From Candidatus Pantoea carbekii (GTDB lineage: Bacteria; Pseudomonadota; Gammaproteobacteria; Enterobacterales; Enterobacteriaceae), in NCBI RefSeq assembly GCF_000971765.1, contig NZ_CP010907.1, forward strand, positions 714,338 through 778,337: a stretch of 64,000 bases of DNA, written 5' to 3'. The notes beneath the pieces are model-generated. The model was not told the origin of the DNA. It made no database searches and saw only the letters and a list, made by a program, of their open reading frames with translations. Position 1 is the first letter of the stretch; each line of letters starts with the position of its first letter. Positions 1 to 11,430 of the stretch are shown here, piece by piece. The translations under genes were made by a program, and so were the position numbers.

Positions 1-756
1 ACGATCACGAAAATATTCGCCCATCGTACAACCAGCATAGGGCGCAAGATACTGTAATACTGCAGATTCCGATGCAAAAGAAACGACTATAATAGTATTA
101 AATAATGCACCATGCTCTTCTAATTTGCGTACAACCTGAAATATAGTGGATGCTTTTTGACCAATAGCTACATAAATACATTTAATATCGGTATTACGCT
201 GATTTATGATGGTATCAATTGCCATAGCAGTTTTGCCGGTTTGACGATCTCCGATGATCAGTTCACGCTGGCCACGACCAATAGGAACCATCGCATCTAT
301 AGATTTGTAACCGGTCTGCACAGGTTGTCTTACTGATTCACGATCAATGACACCGGGTGCAATAACCTCAACTGCAGAAAAACCATCATGTTCAATATTC
401 CCTTTACCATCGATAGGTATTCCTAAAGTATTTACTACACGACCTAATAAACCACGACCCACTGGTACTTCTAAAATACGGCCTGTACACTTTACTTTCA
501 TACCTTCTACAAGGTCACTGTAAGGACCCATTACTACCGCACCGATAGAATCACGTTCAAGGTTTAATGCAATGGCATAGCGGTTACTTTTTAAACTGAT
601 CATTTCGCCTTGCATAACATCAGTTAGGCCGTGTATACGAATAATACCGTCACTCACAGAAACAATAGTACCTTCGTTATAGGTTTCACTTGCGACATTA
701 AACTGAGTAATACGCTGCTTAATCAGTTCACTAATTTCGTTAGAATTCAGTTTCAT
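1..756 (-). CDS. atpA: ATP synthase F1 subunit alpha (N-terminal part, runs off the left edge)
   Basis: This is the alpha subunit of the F1 sector, which forms the catalytic hexamer with beta. The start is ATG at 756 (reading [15 protein letters not shown]), and 252 codons are present before the window ends inside the GEYFRDR motif. The Walker A loop GDRQTGKTA is visible. It is the most downstream gene seen of the minus-strand atp operon and begins 14 bases after atpH. AtpG, AtpD and AtpC would lie beyond position 1. The sequence is very close to enteric AtpA and shows no defect. Confidence 0.97.
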   Translation of the reverse strand, partial: MKLNSNEISELIKQRITQFNVASETYNEGTIVSVSDGIIRIHGLTDVMQGEMISLKSNRYAIALNLERDSIGAVVMGPYSDLVEGMKVKCTGRILEVPVGRGLLGRVVNTLGIPIDGKGNIEHDGFSAVEVIAPGVIDRESVRQPVQTGYKSIDAMVPIGRGQRELIIGDRQTGKTAMAIDTIINQRNTDIKCIYVAIGQKASTIFQVVRKLEEHGALFNTIIVVSFASESAVLQYLAPYAGCTMGEYFRDR

Positions 757-770
757 ATGCCTTAGTCTCC

Positions 771-1307
771 TTAAGACTGCAAGACGTTTTTTAAACGCTC
801 AAGACGGTTACGCACGCTGCCATCGATCACTAAATCATCTATGCGGATAATTATACCTCCTATGATAGACTGATCAAATGTACAATTTAATTTGATTTTA
901 CATGATAAATTTTTTTGCATAGAAAGATAAATGTTCTTTAACTGTCTATTACTTAACATATGAGTAGAAATCACATTAACTTCAATGATACCTTCATATG
1001 TATTTCGCAATTGAATAAATTGTTGTAATATAATAGGTAAAATTGATAAACGTCGGTTTTCTGCTAAAATTTTAATTAGATTTTGACCATTTTGATCAAG
1101 ATAATTACCGCAAATTAAATTGAAAAGAGAAGATAAGGGTTCAGCTGCTACTAAAGTACCTGATAGATACGTTGCTATCTGTTGGTCAGAGGAAACAGCT
1201 GAAGCAAAAGTTAGCATGCATTGCCAGTGATCCACATTTTGATGTTCCACAGCAAAGTTAAAAGCTGCTGTAGCATAAGGGCGAGCTACAGTAATTAATT
1301 CAGACAT
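771..1307 (-). CDS. atpH: ATP synthase F1 subunit delta
   Basis: AtpH is the delta (OSCP-like) subunit that joins the peripheral stalk to the top of F1. The protein is 178 residues, close to the 177 of E. coli, and keeps the N-terminal signature [15 protein letters not shown] and the C-terminal [15 protein letters not shown] lies one codon upstream, but the ATG at 1307 matches the family start. It sits between atpF (12 bases upstream) and atpA in the atp operon. Its middle part is less conserved than the other subunits, which is usual for delta. Confidence 0.95.
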   Translation of the reverse strand: MSELITVARPYATAAFNFAVEHQNVDHWQCMLTFASAVSSDQQIATYLSGTLVAAEPLSSLFNLICGNYLDQNGQNLIKILAENRRLSILPIILQQFIQLRNTYEGIIEVNVISTHMLSNRQLKNIYLSMQKNLSCKIKLNCTFDQSIIGGIIIRIDDLVIDGSVRNRLERLKNVLQS

Positions 1308-1319
1308 CACCTACGATTC

Positions 1320-1790
1320 CTATAACTTAGAGATGAGTTTATCAATAATATCGCTGTCTATCGTTTCATCCATAGAACGTTCGATGATTTTATTAACACC
1401 AGTTAACACTAGCATTGACACTTTTTTATGTAATTCTTCACGCACACGCAACAACTCAACTGTAATTATTGATTGAGCCTGCGCAATAATACGCATACGT
1501 TCAGCTTCAGCTTCAATTTTAGCTTCATGCAAAATTTGAAGACGACTTTGATTTGCCTGTTCGGTAATCAGCAGAGCTTGATTTATTGCTTTATTTACTT
1601 TCTCGATTGCATCAGCATTTGCACGTTGTAAGTCTTTTTTTGCACGTTCAACAGAAGCAAACTCTTCAGCAATTTCTTTTTGACGTTTTTCGATGGCTGC
1701 CATAATAGGTGGCCATATATACTTCATACAGAATGCCACAAACAGAACAAATGCGATGGCTTGACCGAAGATTGTTGCATTAATATTCAA
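1320..1790 (-). CDS. atpF: ATP synthase F0 subunit b (TTG start)
   Basis: Subunit b is the peripheral stalk: one N-terminal membrane helix (about residues 5-25, ending in CMKYIWPP) followed by a long charged coiled coil. I chose a TTG start at 1790. Reading from it gives [10 protein letters not shown], matching the family start, and exactly 156 residues, the E. coli length. A GAGG Shine-Dalgarno element sits about 9 bases upstream. A GTG at 1805 would place that element inside the coding region. The gene lies between atpE and atpH in the operon. Confidence 0.93.
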   Translation of the reverse strand: MNINATIFGQAIAFVLFVAFCMKYIWPPIMAAIEKRQKEIAEEFASVERAKKDLQRANADAIEKVNKAINQALLITEQANQSRLQILHEAKIEAEAERMRIIAQAQSIITVELLRVREELHKKVSMLVLTGVNKIIERSMDETIDSDIIDKLISKL

Positions 1791-1925
1791 AGCAAAATAC
1801 CTCACTTCTTAAATTAATTTAACTTCTTGCTATCTGAGTATTAGCGGAAAATTATAGAAACATGTTAAGAAAAGATTTTTAAGATTACTAATACTTGTTA
1901 AGTACCGCTCTGCTATGACAAAATA

Positions 1926-3034
<1,109 letters not shown>

Positions 3035-3057
3035 TTACTTTTTACCTTTATCAATTA

Positions 3058-3432
3058 TTAATTGCGGCTGAATGCAATAATTTGTACTACGATCACTGAT
3101 AGCCAAGTAATTACAAGTGGCCAAAAAACCGCTTTAAAAACACCTAGCATTATACCTAGAAAAATAAAGGTAATAATTAACTTGATAGTTTCATATAAAA
3201 CAAAGTTCCATACAAAATATTTTTTTATGAACATCTGTGTTTGTAAACGCCACGCTAAACACATAAACAACATATTTGGTAGCCAAGCTGTTATGCCACC
3301 TGCTAACGCAGAAGTAGCCCAAGTAAATTCTTTTAAATTAAAGAGAAATCCGCTTGTCAAAAATGTAACTGGTTGAAATAAAAATACTATTCGAATGAAT
3401 TTCATTTGATCATTATCGAGCAATGCTGACAT
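3058..3432 (-). CDS. atpI: ATP synthase accessory protein AtpI
   Basis: AtpI is the small membrane protein encoded first in the atp operon. It is thought to help c-ring assembly or magnesium uptake and is not essential in E. coli. The 124-residue product has four hydrophobic segments and keeps LPNMLFM and the C-terminal KAVFWPLVITW. It is more diverged than the other Atp proteins but is placed correctly at the head of the operon, directly downstream of two promoter-like sequences. Confidence 0.9.
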   Translation of the reverse strand: MSALLDNDQMKFIRIVFLFQPVTFLTSGFLFNLKEFTWATSALAGGITAWLPNMLFMCLAWRLQTQMFIKKYFVWNFVLYETIKLIITFIFLGIMLGVFKAVFWPLVITWLSVIVVQIIAFSRN

Positions 3433-3488
3433 GGCGTTTTAAATTCTCCGATCCGCAAACATGTTCAGATAATTTTTTATATTTGTTC

Positions 3489-3517
3489 ATTTTACTAAGT
3501 TGTCGCAAGTAAGTCAA
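3489..3517 (-). promoter_or_regulatory. Predicted sigma-70 promoter of the atp operon (proximal)
   Basis: On the minus strand, a -35 box TTGACT (3512-3517) and a -10 box TAAAAT (3489-3494) are separated by 17 bases. They lie about 60 bases before the atpI start. Both boxes are close to consensus, which is informative even in AT-rich DNA. Confidence 0.55.
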
Positions 3518-3535
3518 ACAACGTGATATCATGAA

Positions 3536-3563
3536 ATTATACGCATTACTAGTATAATTTCAA
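3536..3563 (-). promoter_or_regulatory. Predicted sigma-70 promoter of the atp operon (distal)
   Basis: On the minus strand, TTGAAA (3558-3563) and a perfect TATAAT (3536-3541) are 16 bases apart and lie just upstream of the proximal promoter, so the operon may have tandem promoters. Nothing else is recognised in the 349-base gap 3433-3781 between atpI and rsmG. Confidence 0.5.
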
Positions 3564-3781
3564 TTGTTAAATGAGTGAGTTTTTTCAAAAATTCAATTTT
3601 TTATATGGTTTATCCCTTATATGAAAATAAATGAACTAGCGCTAAATCTCTAATACAAAAATTATAATTAATTTTTAGGGTATTATAATTTTGAAATTTA
3701 AAAATCAACCAACTCCATTGAAAAATGCATCGAATTTTATTCAGGTTATGTACATAGCTAAGACTAACAACAAAGTGTGGA

Positions 3782-4411
3782 TTACTTAATTTCATTACTG
3801 CGTTTTATAATAATTAAATGACGCTCTGCATTTAATTCAGGAACCTGTAACGGGTGAATTTGTTCAATAACAAATGCACCGGATAACTTAGCGAATAAAT
3901 TATATGTACATATACCTTTCAGCGCATAAAAACGGCCATGATCAGATAGTAGGTGATGACATAATTTTATCATATTCTCAAGAGGCGCAAAAGCACGACT
4001 GATTATTCCATCAAAAGATAATTGTGTAAAAAATTTTTCTACACGATTGTTTATAATATTAATATTATTAAGTGCTAGTTCATATTCAACTTGATAAAGA
4101 AATCGCACTTTCTTAGCGCGACTATCTAATAAAGTAAAATTTGCTTGTGGATGTACAATTGCTAATGGAATACCGGGTAAACCTGGTCCGGTACCAACAT
4201 CAATAAAAAAATTGCCTTTTAAATAAGGTTTAACTACGATACTGTCAAGAATATGCCGTACTAAAATTTGTTGAGGATCGCGGACCGACGTGAAATTGTA
4301 TAACTTATTCCATTTGCATAATAGTTCAATGTAAGTAATTAATTGTTGTTTCTGTCGGTCTGAAATGAAAATATTTATTGCTTTTAATAATGCAGAAAGT
4401 GTATTTAACAT
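3782..4411 (-). CDS. rsmG: 16S rRNA (guanine-527-N7)-methyltransferase RsmG
   Basis: RsmG (GidB) uses S-adenosylmethionine to methylate G527 of 16S rRNA. The 209-residue protein has the Rossmann-type methyltransferase fold with the SAM loop [15 protein letters not shown] at about residues 70-85 and starts with [10 protein letters not shown], as in enterics. It lies 45 bases downstream of mnmG on the same strand, the conserved gid pair next to the atp operon. Confidence 0.96.
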   Translation of the reverse strand: MLNTLSALLKAINIFISDRQKQQLITYIELLCKWNKLYNFTSVRDPQQILVRHILDSIVVKPYLKGNFFIDVGTGPGLPGIPLAIVHPQANFTLLDSRAKKVRFLYQVEYELALNNINIINNRVEKFFTQLSFDGIISRAFAPLENMIKLCHHLLSDHGRFYALKGICTYNLFAKLSGAFVIEQIHPLQVPELNAERHLIIIKRSNEIK

Positions 4412-4456
4412 TCTTTAAAATTAATATTTAGAATATAGCAAGATATTGTAGTATAA

Positions 4457-6340
4457 TCATGCAATCGCTAAAGTTTTTTTAATATGTATTAATAAAATAG
4501 AAATCGCGGCAGGTGTAATACCGGCAATACGGGACGCCTGACCAATTGAAGTTGGTTTATGAATATTAAGTTTTGCAATTACTTCATGCGACAGTCCTGC
4601 GATGTCATTGTAATTAAAATTAATTGGCAGTATAGTCTCTTCATTTTTTTTTTGACGTTCAATTTCTTTTTGCTGAAGTGTAATATATCCTTGGTATTTC
4701 ACTTGAATTTCAACCTGTTCTGCTACTTCTTTATCTACAATAGCTGGACTGTACTTGTTTAGGGAAGTTAATAACCTATAGTTCATTTCAGGACGTAATA
4801 ATAGATCTTCACCATTTACTTCTTTTGTCAATGGCGTTCTAAGTATCTTGTTCACTTCTTCTACATAACTTGATTGCGGATTTACCCATATGTTACGCAG
4901 ACGCTGACGTTCTTTTTCAATCAATTCTAATTTTTTGTTATAACGCACCCAACGTACTTCATCTATCAATCCTAGTTTTCGCCCTATTTCAGTTAGACGC
5001 AAATCTGCATTATCTTCACGGAGCATCAAACGATATTCAGCACGTGAAGTGAACATGCGGTAAGGTTCTTCGGTACCTAATGTACATAAGTCATCAATAA
5101 GAACTCCAATGTAAGCTTGATCACGTCGTGGCATCCAACCTTCTTGGTCCAAAGACTGGCATGCAGCATTAAGTCCGGCTAATAAACCTTGAGCAGCAGC
5201 CTCTTCGTAACCTGTAGTTCCATTGATTTGCCCTGCAAAAAATAAACCGTGAATAACTTTGCTTTCTAACGTTTTCTGCAGATTACGCGGATCAAAAAAA
5301 TCATATTCTATAGCATAACCCGATCGAATAATATTTGCATTTTCTAATCCTGTTATTGACCTAACAATTTTTATTTGCACATCCAATGGTAGACTAGTGG
5401 AAATTCCATTTGGATAAATTTCATTGCTATTTAAACCTTCAGGTTCAAGAAAAATTTGATGTTTATTGCGCTCACTAAATCGTATTACTTTATCTTCAAT
5501 TGAAGGACAATAACGTGGACCTAGACCTTTAATTGCACCGTTATACATTGGGCTAAGATGAAGATTTTCAAGGATAATATTGTGTGTTTTCTCATTAGTA
5601 TGCGTGATCCAACACGGTATTTGCTTAGGGTGTTGCGATATATCTCCTATAAATGAGAAGATTGGTACTGGTATATCTCCATGCTGTGAACAGAGAATAT
5701 TAAAATTAACGCTTTTTGCATCAATACGCGGAGGAGTACCAGTTTTCAAACGTTTTGTAGGAGATGGCAATAATGAATGTAAACATTTAGCTAAAGCAAG
5801 CGATGCCGGTTCGCCTGTACGTCCAGCGCTATAAGTATCTAAACCAATATGAATCTTACCGTTTAAAAAAGTACCTACCGTAAGAATAACTGTTTTAGAA
5901 AAAAATTTTACTCCTATATCAGTGATAACGCCACAAACATGATGATTACGTATAATCAAATCGATTACTTCTTGCTGTAGTATGATTAAATTTGGCTGAT
6001 GTTCTAAAAATGTGCGCATAGCTTGACGGTACAAATTGCGATCAGCTTGAGCACGAGTAGCACGTACTGCTGCTCCTTTACTAGAATTTAGAACTCTAAA
6101 TTGAATACCAGCTTGATCAATAGCTTGTGCCATTTTTCCACCTAAGGCATCTATTTCTTTTACTAAATGTCCTTTACCGATGCCTCCAATTGCTGGATTA
6201 CAAGACATTTGTCCAATTGTATTAATATTATAAGTTAACAGTAATGTTTTACGGCCCATCCGAGCAGCAGCCAGTGCAGCCTCTGTACCTGCATGCCCAG
6301 CACCAATTATAATAACGTCAAAAGGATTTGAAAAGAACAT
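4457..6340 (-). CDS. mnmG: tRNA uridine-34 carboxymethylaminomethyl modification enzyme MnmG
   Basis: MnmG (GidA), with MnmE, installs the cmnm5 group on wobble uridine 34 of several tRNAs using FAD and methylenetetrahydrofolate. The 627-residue protein (E. coli 629) shows the N-terminal FAD motif [17 protein letters not shown], the [14 protein letters not shown] signature and the C-terminal [15 protein letters not shown] element stands about 8 bases before ATG 6340. It is the last minus-strand gene before the gene-free region expected to hold oriC. Confidence 0.97.
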   Translation of the reverse strand: MFFSNPFDVIIIGAGHAGTEAALAAARMGRKTLLLTYNINTIGQMSCNPAIGGIGKGHLVKEIDALGGKMAQAIDQAGIQFRVLNSSKGAAVRATRAQADRNLYRQAMRTFLEHQPNLIILQQEVIDLIIRNHHVCGVITDIGVKFFSKTVILTVGTFLNGKIHIGLDTYSAGRTGEPASLALAKCLHSLLPSPTKRLKTGTPPRIDAKSVNFNILCSQHGDIPVPIFSFIGDISQHPKQIPCWITHTNEKTHNIILENLHLSPMYNGAIKGLGPRYCPSIEDKVIRFSERNKHQIFLEPEGLNSNEIYPNGISTSLPLDVQIKIVRSITGLENANIIRSGYAIEYDFFDPRNLQKTLESKVIHGLFFAGQINGTTGYEEAAAQGLLAGLNAACQSLDQEGWMPRRDQAYIGVLIDDLCTLGTEEPYRMFTSRAEYRLMLREDNADLRLTEIGRKLGLIDEVRWVRYNKKLELIEKERQRLRNIWVNPQSSYVEEVNKILRTPLTKEVNGEDLLLRPEMNYRLLTSLNKYSPAIVDKEVAEQVEIQVKYQGYITLQQKEIERQKKNEETILPINFNYNDIAGLSHEVIAKLNIHKPTSIGQASRIAGITPAAISILLIHIKKTLAIA

Positions 6341-6399
6341 AGAAACCTCAAAAGTATTTACACAGATAAAAAACTAGAAAATTAATTCTGATTGCTAGT

Positions 6400-6428
6400 G
6401 CTATACATAAAAATTACAATAGTAACAA
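6400..6428 (-). promoter_or_regulatory. Possible promoter of mnmG-rsmG
   Basis: On the minus strand, TTGTTA (6423-6428) and TATAGC (6400-6405) are 17 bases apart and about 60 bases upstream of the mnmG ATG. The -10 box is imperfect, so this is a weak prediction. Confidence 0.35.
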
Positions 6429-6810
6429 ATAATTCGTAAGAAATATTTTCTGTTGATCAGCAGTGATTTTAATTATTAAATCTGCAATTCTATTACATAT
6501 CTGTACATAAATTTTTACATACTCTGCCCATAAATGATATACAATTCATTTTTAGCTCTAATAATTAAGAAGTCCTTACATAAATAAACTAAGCCTAATT
6601 TATCCAGAGGCATTATAGATAAAATTAAATATGGAATCATAACTAAATTAAATTTAGTTTAATATAGTATTAACTAAACATAAATTAACTATCGATTATT
6701 TCGATTGTAACTATTGAAAATAAATGTAGTTAAATAACTTTGATAGTTTATAATTCCGAGTGTTTATTTATAAAATTTTTTTAAAATGAATAACAATATA
6801 ATTATAGCAA

Positions 6811-6851
6811 TTACCTTTAATCATTTTGTGTTTAGAAATGATTAAAGGTAA
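6811..6851. repeat. Perfect 16-bp inverted repeat with 9-base loop
   Basis: Arms 6811-6826 (beginning TTACCTTTAATC) and 6836-6851 are exact reverse complements around the loop TGTGTTTAG. No T-run follows on either strand and no gene end is near, so it is not an ordinary terminator. It lies near the middle of the putative origin region. Confidence 0.9.
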
Positions 6852-7378
6852 CAATTTTAAATCTGGTACAATAAACATGCTATAAAACAACATAAATGAC
6901 TTTATTTTTTTAAGTAATAAAATAATTTTTATTAACTACATATACAATTTATTATAGTTTTATTTTCAATAAAACTAAAGAACAATATTAATAAGCATAA
7001 ATTTTTACGCGTAACGATTTTTAATACATTATAATTTTTAGATATTTGAAAATATGATTCAATGTTTTTGCTTAGATTCTTAATATTTTCAAATTTTATC
7101 ATTATCTAACCTATAATATGCTTTTAAATTAACAACTGATTAAATGTTAATAATTTCTAAAGTTAAAGAAAAAAGAGTCTATTTTGGATACAGAAAATTA
7201 AATGCCTAATATAGTCAAATAAAGTTATTTAAATTCAATAAATTGATTGGCATAATCATTAAAGTGAATTTTTTTGAAAATTAAATTTGAAACACTATCA
7301 TACATACAAGTAGTGTTCAATTTTACTTTTAGAATGAGATATAAAATACGCCTGGATTTAATCATTAAAGGCCGTCAA

Positions 7379-8416
7379 ATGTATGTTTTTGATATATCGC
7401 TAAAAGCATTTAACACTTTTCACCTTGAAATCTTTACAAACAAACTTACTATAGTTCATTCATTTAATAGTATCATAGAAGCTTGGCGATTAAGCCAAGA
7501 AATTAATATGCCATTTATGATGTTAGGTGAAGGAAGTAATGTTTTATTTCTTGAAGATTTTAGTGGTCAGATAGTTATTAATGCACTTAAAGGTATTCAT
7601 CTTGATGAACATGATGAGGAATGGCATATACATGTAGGAGCAGGCGAAAATTGGCACTCGTTAGTTAAATGGACTTTAAAAAATGGTATCGCAGGACTAG
7701 AAAATCTTGCATTTATTCCTGGAATGGTCGGTTCAGCAGCTGTTCAAAATATTGGTGCGTATGGAGTTGAATTTAAAAATTTTTGCAAATACGTTGATAC
7801 ATTACATCTTCCTACTCAACAGACAATGCGCTTATCTCGTCCAGAATGTCAATTTGGTTATCGTGATAGTATTTTTCAACATGCCATGAGAAATGAATAC
7901 GTTATTGTTGCAGTCGGTCTATGTATTGAAAAAAGCTGGTTGCCAAAACTGAGCTACGGAGATCTTGTAAAACTTAATCCAGCAGAAATATGTGCCACGG
8001 ACATTTTTAATGCCGTATACTATATGCGACAGAGTAAACTACCTGATCCCAAGATAATAGGGAATGTTGGGAGTTTTTTTAAAAATCCTATTGTTGGTCA
8101 AGAGAAAGCAATTACTTTACTGACTAAATGGCCAAGTATGCCATATTATCTTCAATCTAATGGTACAATCAAATTAGCTGCTGCTTGGTTGATCGAACAA
8201 TGTAATTTAAAAGGATACAGTATTGGCGGTGCGGCTGTACATCGTAAACAAGCCGCAGTATTAATTAACAAAAATCACGCAACTCCGAACGACATTGTAA
8301 TATTAGCAAGTAAAATAAGAAACAAAGTAGGTGAAAAATTTCATATTTGGCTAGAACCAGAAATTCGCTTTATCGGCGCTCAAGGCGAATGTAATGCCAT
8401 TGAGGTATTATCATGA
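7379..8416 (+). CDS. murB: UDP-N-acetylenolpyruvoylglucosamine reductase MurB
   Basis: MurB is the FAD enzyme that reduces UDP-GlcNAc-enolpyruvate to UDP-N-acetylmuramate in peptidoglycan synthesis. From ATG 7379 the product is 345 residues (E. coli 342). An in-frame upstream extension to 7274 has no family match, and AAAGG lies about 8 bases before 7379. Visible motifs are the FAD-site GEGSNVLF and GAGENWH, substrate-site FGYRDSIF, the catalytic serine region GNVGSFFKNP and the C-terminal EPEIRFIG. It overlaps birA by the ATGA arrangement, as in E. coli. Confidence 0.97.
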   Translation: MYVFDISLKAFNTFHLEIFTNKLTIVHSFNSIIEAWRLSQEINMPFMMLGEGSNVLFLEDFSGQIVINALKGIHLDEHDEEWHIHVGAGENWHSLVKWTLKNGIAGLENLAFIPGMVGSAAVQNIGAYGVEFKNFCKYVDTLHLPTQQTMRLSRPECQFGYRDSIFQHAMRNEYVIVAVGLCIEKSWLPKLSYGDLVKLNPAEICATDIFNAVYYMRQSKLPDPKIIGNVGSFFKNPIVGQEKAITLLTKWPSMPYYLQSNGTIKLAAAWLIEQCNLKGYSIGGAAVHRKQAAVLINKNHATPNDIVILASKIRNKVGEKFHIWLEPEIRFIGAQGECNAIEVLS

Positions 8417-9384
8417 AAAATCATATTATACCGTTAAAGCTAGTAGCTCTTTTAGCTGATGGAAAATTTCACTCAAGTCAGCAATTAGCACATATATTAG
8501 ATATCAGTAGAGCTGATGTTAATAAACATATCCAAACCCTCAAAAGTTGGGGATTGGATATGTATACTGTATATGATAAAGGTTATAGCCTGTCTACTTC
8601 TATTCAATTATTAGATCAAAAAAAAATATTTTCATATTTAAATCAACCCAATGTATCAGTCATTCCCGTTATTAATTCTACTAACCAATATCTTCTTGAT
8701 CGTATAGATCAACTTTCTTCTGGCGATGCTTGTATAGCGGAATATCAACAAGCAGGACGAGGACGTCGTGGAAAAAAATGGCTATCTCCTTTTGGTACGA
8801 ATTTATATTTATCTATGTACTGGTATTTTAAGCAAAAACCAGTTGCAACAATGGGTCTTAGTGTAGTAATTGCTATCGTTATAGCACAGATAATTCAGTC
8901 ATTGGGTGCATCTGATGTACGTATAAAATGGCCTAATGACCTTTATCTTGATCACCGAAAATTAGCTGGTATTCTAGTTGAATTAACTGGTCAAACAACT
9001 GATTCAGTACATATTGTAATAGGTGTTGGTATGAATCTCTTCATGAATACACTAAATAATTTGAAAGTTAATCAGAATTGGATCAGTTTGCATGAAGTAG
9101 GTATGAACATCGATCGCAACGCATTAGCTGCAAAAATGCTTAATAGTCTTCGACAGACATTACCGATTTTTGAACAAAATGGCTTAAAACCTTTTATGAT
9201 GCATTGGGAATCTTTAGATGATTTTATGAATCAACCTATAACATTGTTAATTGGTGAGAGTGAAGTACATGGTATTGCACGTGGTATTAATGAGCAAGGT
9301 GCATTACTGTTAGAAGAAAACGGAAAAATAAATTCTTGGATTGATGGAGAAATTTCTCTAAATGCAAGATTTGATATTAATTAA
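8413..9384 (+). CDS. birA: Biotin-[acetyl-CoA-carboxylase] ligase / biotin operon repressor BirA
   Basis: BirA makes biotinyl-AMP and attaches biotin to the carboxyl carrier protein; in E. coli it also represses the bio operon. The 323-residue protein keeps the N-terminal winged helix (about residues 1-60), the adenylate loop GRGRRGKKW, the KWPNDLYL motif and the C-terminal SH3-like domain. The start overlaps the murB stop, indicating translational coupling. Keeping the DNA-binding domain suggests repressor function may persist, but no bio genes are in this window. Confidence 0.96.
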   Translation: MKNHIIPLKLVALLADGKFHSSQQLAHILDISRADVNKHIQTLKSWGLDMYTVYDKGYSLSTSIQLLDQKKIFSYLNQPNVSVIPVINSTNQYLLDRIDQLSSGDACIAEYQQAGRGRRGKKWLSPFGTNLYLSMYWYFKQKPVATMGLSVVIAIVIAQIIQSLGASDVRIKWPNDLYLDHRKLAGILVELTGQTTDSVHIVIGVGMNLFMNTLNNLKVNQNWISLHEVGMNIDRNALAAKMLNSLRQTLPIFEQNGLKPFMMHWESLDDFMNQPITLLIGESEVHGIARGINEQGALLLEENGKINSWIDGEISLNARFDIN

Positions 9385-9469
9385 ATTAGTTTCTTCATTA
9401 AAGACAAAAAACTATTTATAATTTTATTTCAACAATGTTTAATTGCAATAAGCTAATTTTAAAGAAAAA

Positions 9470-10420
9470 TTATTTTCTTAAACGTATGCTTTGTACAGCA
9501 TGATCGGCTGATTTAGTCATAATCAGGTTAGCCCGCTCACGTGTTGGTAGTATATTTTTTTTTAGATTTAGCCAATTAGTCTGCTTCCATAGCGATCGAG
9601 CGATATTAGTTGCTTTTTTTTTATGTAATTTAGAATAATTATGAAAATATGAATTGGGTTGACTGAATGCACCTTGACAGAATTTTAGAAAACGATGGAT
9701 ATACCAGCTTTCTAGTAAGGTTTCAGGAGCATCAACATATATTGAAAAATCCACAAAATCAGATACAAAGACGCGATGTGGATCGTGAGGATAATCCATG
9801 CCGCTTTGTAGAACATTCAATCCTTCAAGAATTAAGATATCTGGCTGATAAATAATTTTATCGCCACTAGGAATGATATCGTACATTAAATGTGAATAAG
9901 TCGGTGCAGTTACTTGACTAGCACCTGATTTCAAATCAGACAAAAAGTTAACTAAACGATGCATATCATAAGATTGTGGAAAACCTTTTTTTTTCATTAA
10001 ACCGCGTTTTTGTAAAACTGAATTAGGATGTAAAAATCCATCCGTAGTAATTAACTCAACTTTACGATGTTCAGGCCATCTACTCAGTAATGCTTTGAGT
10101 ACACGCGCAGTAGTACTTTTTCCTACTGCTACACTACCAGCAATACTAATAATATAAGGAATTTTTTGTTTATTTGTGCCTAGAAACTGCTCTAGTGCTG
10201 CTTGACGACGCAAATTAAAACTGATATAAAAATTAAGTAGACGTGAAAGAGGTAAATAAATCTCAGCAACCTCTTTTATAGAAAGGTCTTCATTGATTCC
10301 ACGTAGTTGATCAATTTCATTTTGTGTTATAGTCATTGGTACAGAATCACGTAGTGCTGCCCATTGTTGGCGATTAAAGCGTAAATAACGTGTTGTTAAA
10401 AAAGTTGTTTTTTTAATCAT
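9470..10420 (-). CDS. coaA: Pantothenate kinase CoaA (type I)
   Basis: CoaA phosphorylates pantothenate, the first and controlling step of CoA synthesis. From ATG 10420 the protein is 316 residues, the E. coli length, with P-loop GSVAVGKST, the TTDGFLHPN motif and [18 protein letters not shown]. Upstream in-frame ATGs at 10453 and 10438 exist but have no clear ribosome site or homology. It converges with birA. Later CoA genes coaBC and coaD are also in this window. Confidence 0.96.
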   Translation of the reverse strand: MIKKTTFLTTRYLRFNRQQWAALRDSVPMTITQNEIDQLRGINEDLSIKEVAEIYLPLSRLLNFYISFNLRRQAALEQFLGTNKQKIPYIISIAGSVAVGKSTTARVLKALLSRWPEHRKVELITTDGFLHPNSVLQKRGLMKKKGFPQSYDMHRLVNFLSDLKSGASQVTAPTYSHLMYDIIPSGDKIIYQPDILILEGLNVLQSGMDYPHDPHRVFVSDFVDFSIYVDAPETLLESWYIHRFLKFCQGAFSQPNSYFHNYSKLHKKKATNIARSLWKQTNWLNLKKNILPTRERANLIMTKSADHAVQSIRLRK

Positions 10421-10768
10421 AGGTAAATATTTAACCATAAGTTTTAGTTTCATTTACACATTGTAAATGTATCTTATAAAGCAACAACTAATTGAATACA
10501 GTTGTAGATTTCTTTTATAAGACTTGATTCATTTAAGTATTGAAAAGGTTATATAGAAAGAACAGCACTGCAGAAGGGGATAAAATTAGTAAAATTTTAA
10601 ATAAAGTTGGGGTATAAAATAGGACTATGCGAGTATTTATAACATATAATATTTTTTGCATATTAAAACTGAACATAGTATAAATTTTCTAAATATACGA
10701 AAAATTAGTGCAGTATAGTATGTATAATACATCAGTGTACTTGCTAAGTATTTTTTAATAATATTTTC
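10421..10768. other. Gap between coaA and the tRNA operon
   Basis: I see no gene, relic or notable repeat in these roughly 350 AT-rich bases, apart from the tRNA promoter that starts at 10769. Confidence 0.6.
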
Positions 10769-10797
10769 TTGCATCTTTTCTTAATATTTTATATAAT
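10769..10797 (+). promoter_or_regulatory. Predicted promoter of the thrU-tyrU-glyT-thrT tRNA operon
   Basis: A -35 box TTGCAT (10769-10774) and a perfect TATAAT (10792-10797) are separated by 17 bases. Transcription would start only a few bases before the first tRNA at 10808. This is one of the best promoter matches in the window. Confidence 0.65.
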
Positions 10798-10807
10798 CAT
10801 GATTTTT

Positions 10808-10880
<73 letters not shown>

Positions 10881-10896
10881 TTGTGATCAAATTCAA

Positions 10897-10978
10897 GGTG
10901 GGATTCCCGAGTGGTTAAAGGGAGCAGACTGTAAATCTGCCGTCATAGACTTCGAAGGTTCGAATCCTTCTCCCACCA
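10897..10978 (+). tRNA. tyrU: tRNA-Tyr (anticodon GTA)
   Basis: This is a class II tRNA of 82 bases without CCA, with acceptor GGTGGGA/TCCCACC, anticodon stem CAGA/TCTG around GTA, a long variable arm and T-arm GGTTCGAATCC. It lies 16 bases after tRNA-Thr and is presumably cotranscribed. Confidence 0.97.
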
Positions 10979-11185
10979 TCAAAATTTTTATTTTTCTAAA
11001 ACAAGTTTTAAGCGACGTGTTTCTTAAATGTTTTAAGTAATTCAGTTTTTTGTTAAGATAAATCAAGGTATTTTTTTGATTTCTATGAATTTGTATTTCT
11101 ACTTGAATAATTTTAATAAAACATTTATCTCGAGATAAAAATTTTTATTGTTTAGATAAACAAAGATATAGTTTAATGTCAGTAT

Positions 11186-11257
<72 letters not shown>

Positions 11258-11277
11258 TTATTATTCATACTGCTGAT

Positions 11278-11350
11278 GCTGATATAGCTCAGTTGGTAGA
11301 GCACACCCTTGGTAAGGGTGAGGTCCCCAGTCCGATTCTGGGTATCAGCA
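11278..11350 (+). tRNA. thrT: tRNA-Thr (anticodon GGT)
   Basis: A 73-base tRNA with acceptor GCTGATA/TATCAGC and discriminator A, and an anticodon stem ACCCT/AGGGT around the loop TGGTA reading ACC. It lies 20 bases after tRNA-Gly. In enteric genomes tufB follows; here only a tufB relic remains. Confidence 0.97.
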
Positions 11351-11430
11351 CAATGTTTATGTTTTATCAGTTTGTCAATTCATTAGTTGCCGTAGATACA
11401 ATTAGATTGTTAATTCAATGTGCTAATGTG

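Larger units (their letters stand above)
6341..7378. other. Gene-free region at the position of oriC
   Basis: This region of about 1 kb has no credible gene. In enteric bacteria oriC lies directly beyond mnmG, and here the flanking genes diverge (mnmG minus, murB plus), as expected around an origin. I found only one near-match to a DnaA box (TGTACATAA at 6502-6510, one mismatch to the relaxed consensus on the opposite strand) and one GATC (about 6456), so there is no clear DnaA-box cluster. mioC and asnA, which follow oriC in E. coli, are absent. A 16-bp inverted repeat lies inside at 6811-6851. Confidence 0.4.

Noticed and set aside
3610..3795. Small open frame downstream of rsmG
   Set aside because: AT-rich chance frame overlapping the rsmG end, without family similarity or a credible start.
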